Shown here: positions 32,419 to 33,670 of the stretch, piece by piece
Numbering within the stretch: position 1 is the stretch's first letter
Layout of the letters: each line of letters starts with the position of its first letter
DNA from: Marinifilum fragile JCM 15579
GTDB lineage: Bacteria; Bacteroidota; Bacteroidia; Bacteroidales; Marinifilaceae
Length of the DNA: 33,670 nt
Assembly (NCBI RefSeq): GCF_001310955.1
Contig: NZ_BAZX01000039.1
Span: 1 to 33,670 of the forward strand
Direction of reading: 5' to 3'
Program-made: the position numbers and the translations under genes
Notes under the pieces: generated by a model
The model's input: the letters and a program-made list of their open reading frames with translations, nothing else
Told to the model about the DNA's origin: nothing
Databases searched by the model: none

Positions 32419-33654
32419 ATGAGATATAGTTCTACAATATACAAAATTGGAATTTTAACATTACTTGCCTTTTCATTATGGACAATATCTGCACTTGAAT
32501 TTAAGATTCTACCATTAATTGAAACAAACCAACAAGCTTTAGACGTTGAAACATTTAACAATGTATTTTTAGCTTTATCTTATAGCTTATTAGCAGCGCT
32601 TATTTTCTATTTCTTCACATCTTACGTCCCTAGAAAAGTTCAGATACAAAGAGCTAAAAAAATAGTATCTAGCCAAGTACACTTCCTGTTATATGATTTA
32701 TTCGTAGTGATAAACCAAACACTACACGCATATGGTATAAAAAGAGAACTTGATAATATTGAAGAAAAAGATTTAATATCGATAAATGGAGAAATAAAAG
32801 AGCATAAAGGATTCTATCGAACAAGCGAACACAAAAAAAGGTTTGGAAAAATTGGAAAACAATTTACTGGATTTGCTCATATGAACTATTCATTTCCTAA
32901 TTGCCTGATAACAACACTTAATAACATCCCTCTTAAAGTAAAATCTATTAGAGAGGCAAATCCAAATTTCTATGTAGATGACTCTTTTTCTGAGGTTCTA
33001 GCAGCTATAGAAACAAATCATCTAATTCGTTTCTATACTAAAGATGAAACTAAACCCTTCACTTATGGAGATTCCTCAAAACACCTACATAAATTAATCT
33101 ATGATTTCAACAGATTAAAAAAACTTAACTATCATACTCACTTTAGAAGCAGTCATCATATAATACATTTTTATAGTCAAGAAGAAATTAATAATATCGA
33201 CAAAGATAGGGGGCGATATCTTAATGAATCTCAGCAATATTTCGCAAAAAGAAATGAACTAAGTCCTTACATTCTTTTCAATCCTAACTACCAAGATTCT
33301 AAACCACTTCTACAGACATTAAGAATTAACAATTCTCGAAAGTTGACGAAAGGAAATGAAATTTCGTTGCCCCAAAATAGTAAATGTGTAATTATCATAG
33401 GTAATAGAATATCAAAAAAAAGCATACAGAGATTTATTAAAAAAAATAATGACAAATTAATTATTATTCTTAAGCTGTGTTTTCTTCAAAGAGAGTTAAC
33501 TGCACACAAAGAATTAAAAAATGGAGTTCACATTGTCAAATATAAAGGGGAATTTTCATTTTTGGGTATAAGATTTAGAAAGAAGTACCCATGTGAAAGT
33601 ACACGAAACAGAACAGCAAATCATATACATACAATTATTAAAAATCAAATATAA
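32419..33654 (+). CDS. unrecognised membrane-anchored protein with large cytoplasmic domain (cassette gene)
   Basis: 411 aa. Two N-terminal membrane helices (about 8-26 and 47-68, ALSYSLLAALIFYFFTSYV) are followed by a basic stretch (PRKVQIQRAKK) and a soluble region of about 340 residues, expected in the cytoplasm by the positive-inside rule. That region is rich in His, Lys and Tyr (KLNYHTHFRSSHHIIHFYS), with a C-terminal alpha/beta pattern (KCVIIIGNRISKKSIQRFIKKNNDKLIIILK). No known motif. The two-helix plus cytoplasmic-domain plan is common among membrane effectors and sensors of defence systems, but that is only analogy. It is the sole gene of the last visible cassette. Confidence 0.68.
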   Translation: MRYSSTIYKIGILTLLAFSLWTISALEFKILPLIETNQQALDVETFNNVFLALSYSLLAALIFYFFTSYVPRKVQIQRAKKIVSSQVHFLLYDLFVVINQTLHAYGIKRELDNIEEKDLISINGEIKEHKGFYRTSEHKKRFGKIGKQFTGFAHMNYSFPNCLITTLNNIPLKVKSIREANPNFYVDDSFSEVLAAIETNHLIRFYTKDETKPFTYGDSSKHLHKLIYDFNRLKKLNYHTHFRSSHHIIHFYSQEEINNIDKDRGRYLNESQQYFAKRNELSPYILFNPNYQDSKPLLQTLRINNSRKLTKGNEISLPQNSKCVIIIGNRISKKSIQRFIKKNNDKLIIILKLCFLQRELTAHKELKNGVHIVKYKGEFSFLGIRFRKKYPCESTRNRTANHIHTIIKNQI

Positions 33655-33662
33655 TAATGCCA

Positions 33663-33670
33663 GTTGCTAA
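33663..33670 (+). repeat. closing box of the last cassette, attC-like site cut by the window end
   Basis: GTTGCTAA is the reverse complement of the opening box TTAGCAAC at 32391-32398; the expected final C and the rest of the site lie beyond the window. Confidence 0.7.

Larger units (their letters stand above)
22135..33670 (+). mobile_element. CALIN-like array of seven gene cassettes (attC sites, no integrase seen)
   Basis: Seven consecutive cassettes, all plus-strand, each bounded by a GTT... opening box and an exactly complementary ...AAC closing box. They start at 22135, 23251, 24191, 25138, 30411, 31094 and 32390. Sites between them are 134-197 bp imperfect hairpins with CGTT at the right edge. 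This is the organisation of integron cassettes; the integrase gene, if any, is outside the window. The array continues beyond 33670, where the closing box of the last cassette is cut after GTTGCTAA. Confidence 0.85.

Overview
The window is AT-rich and looks like a chromosome segment of a Bacteroidota bacterium, probably a marine member of the Bacteroidales/Marinilabiliales type. The evidence is a carboxypeptidase-like-plug TonB receptor, a periplasmic propeller sensor kinase, SIMPL and DUF2007 proteins, sparse Shine-Dalgarno sites, a possible Bacteroidota -7 promoter (TATGTTTG) and the kinds of intergenic repeat found in this phylum. No tRNA, rRNA, CRISPR array, transposase or integrase gene was seen.

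Layout. (1) Positions 1-984 are the end of a gene-cassette array: an attC-like folded site cut by the window edge, one cassette gene (HhH-GPD-like DNA glycosylase relative) and a decayed site remnant. (2) Positions 1000-20607 are ordinary chromosome. They hold a frameshifted serine hydrolase, an erythromycin esterase homologue, a large propeller sensor kinase, a SIMPL protein, a PlsC-like acyltransferase next to a patatin-like phospholipase, a TonB-dependent receptor and endonuclease IV. A minus-strand block follows (TauE/SafE permease, MarC, MsrB, alpha/beta hydrolase, single-domain response regulator), then DUF2007, an outer-membrane protein, a cupin, a DUF4440 lipoprotein and RarD. (3) Positions 20608-22100 carry no gene but hold a pair of 129-bp structured repeats and a decayed 21-bp tandem repeat that keeps a heptad reading frame. 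(4) Positions 22135-33670 are a cassette array of seven cassettes, all on the plus strand, separated by 130-200 bp attC-like hairpin sites.

The strongest result is the array. Every fully visible cassette starts with a GTT... box and ends with the exact reverse complement of that box (9-10 bases, seven of seven; the last match is cut at 8 bases by the window edge). This is what integron cassettes produce by circularising. With no integrase in view, this is a CALIN-like array (attC cluster lacking an integron integrase). One 5.2-kb cassette carries a complete four-gene Qat antiphage system: KAP ATPase, QatB, QueC-like QatC and TatD-like QatD. Inside that cassette the operon is bracketed by two copies of a covarying hairpin and by a perfect 16-bp inverted repeat, so the Qat module may have its own mobility signals nested in the cassette. 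The other cassettes encode unrecognised lipoproteins, a membrane-anchored protein and a gene apparently split by a T8 homopolymer frameshift.

All calls come from reading the sequence; no database search was run.
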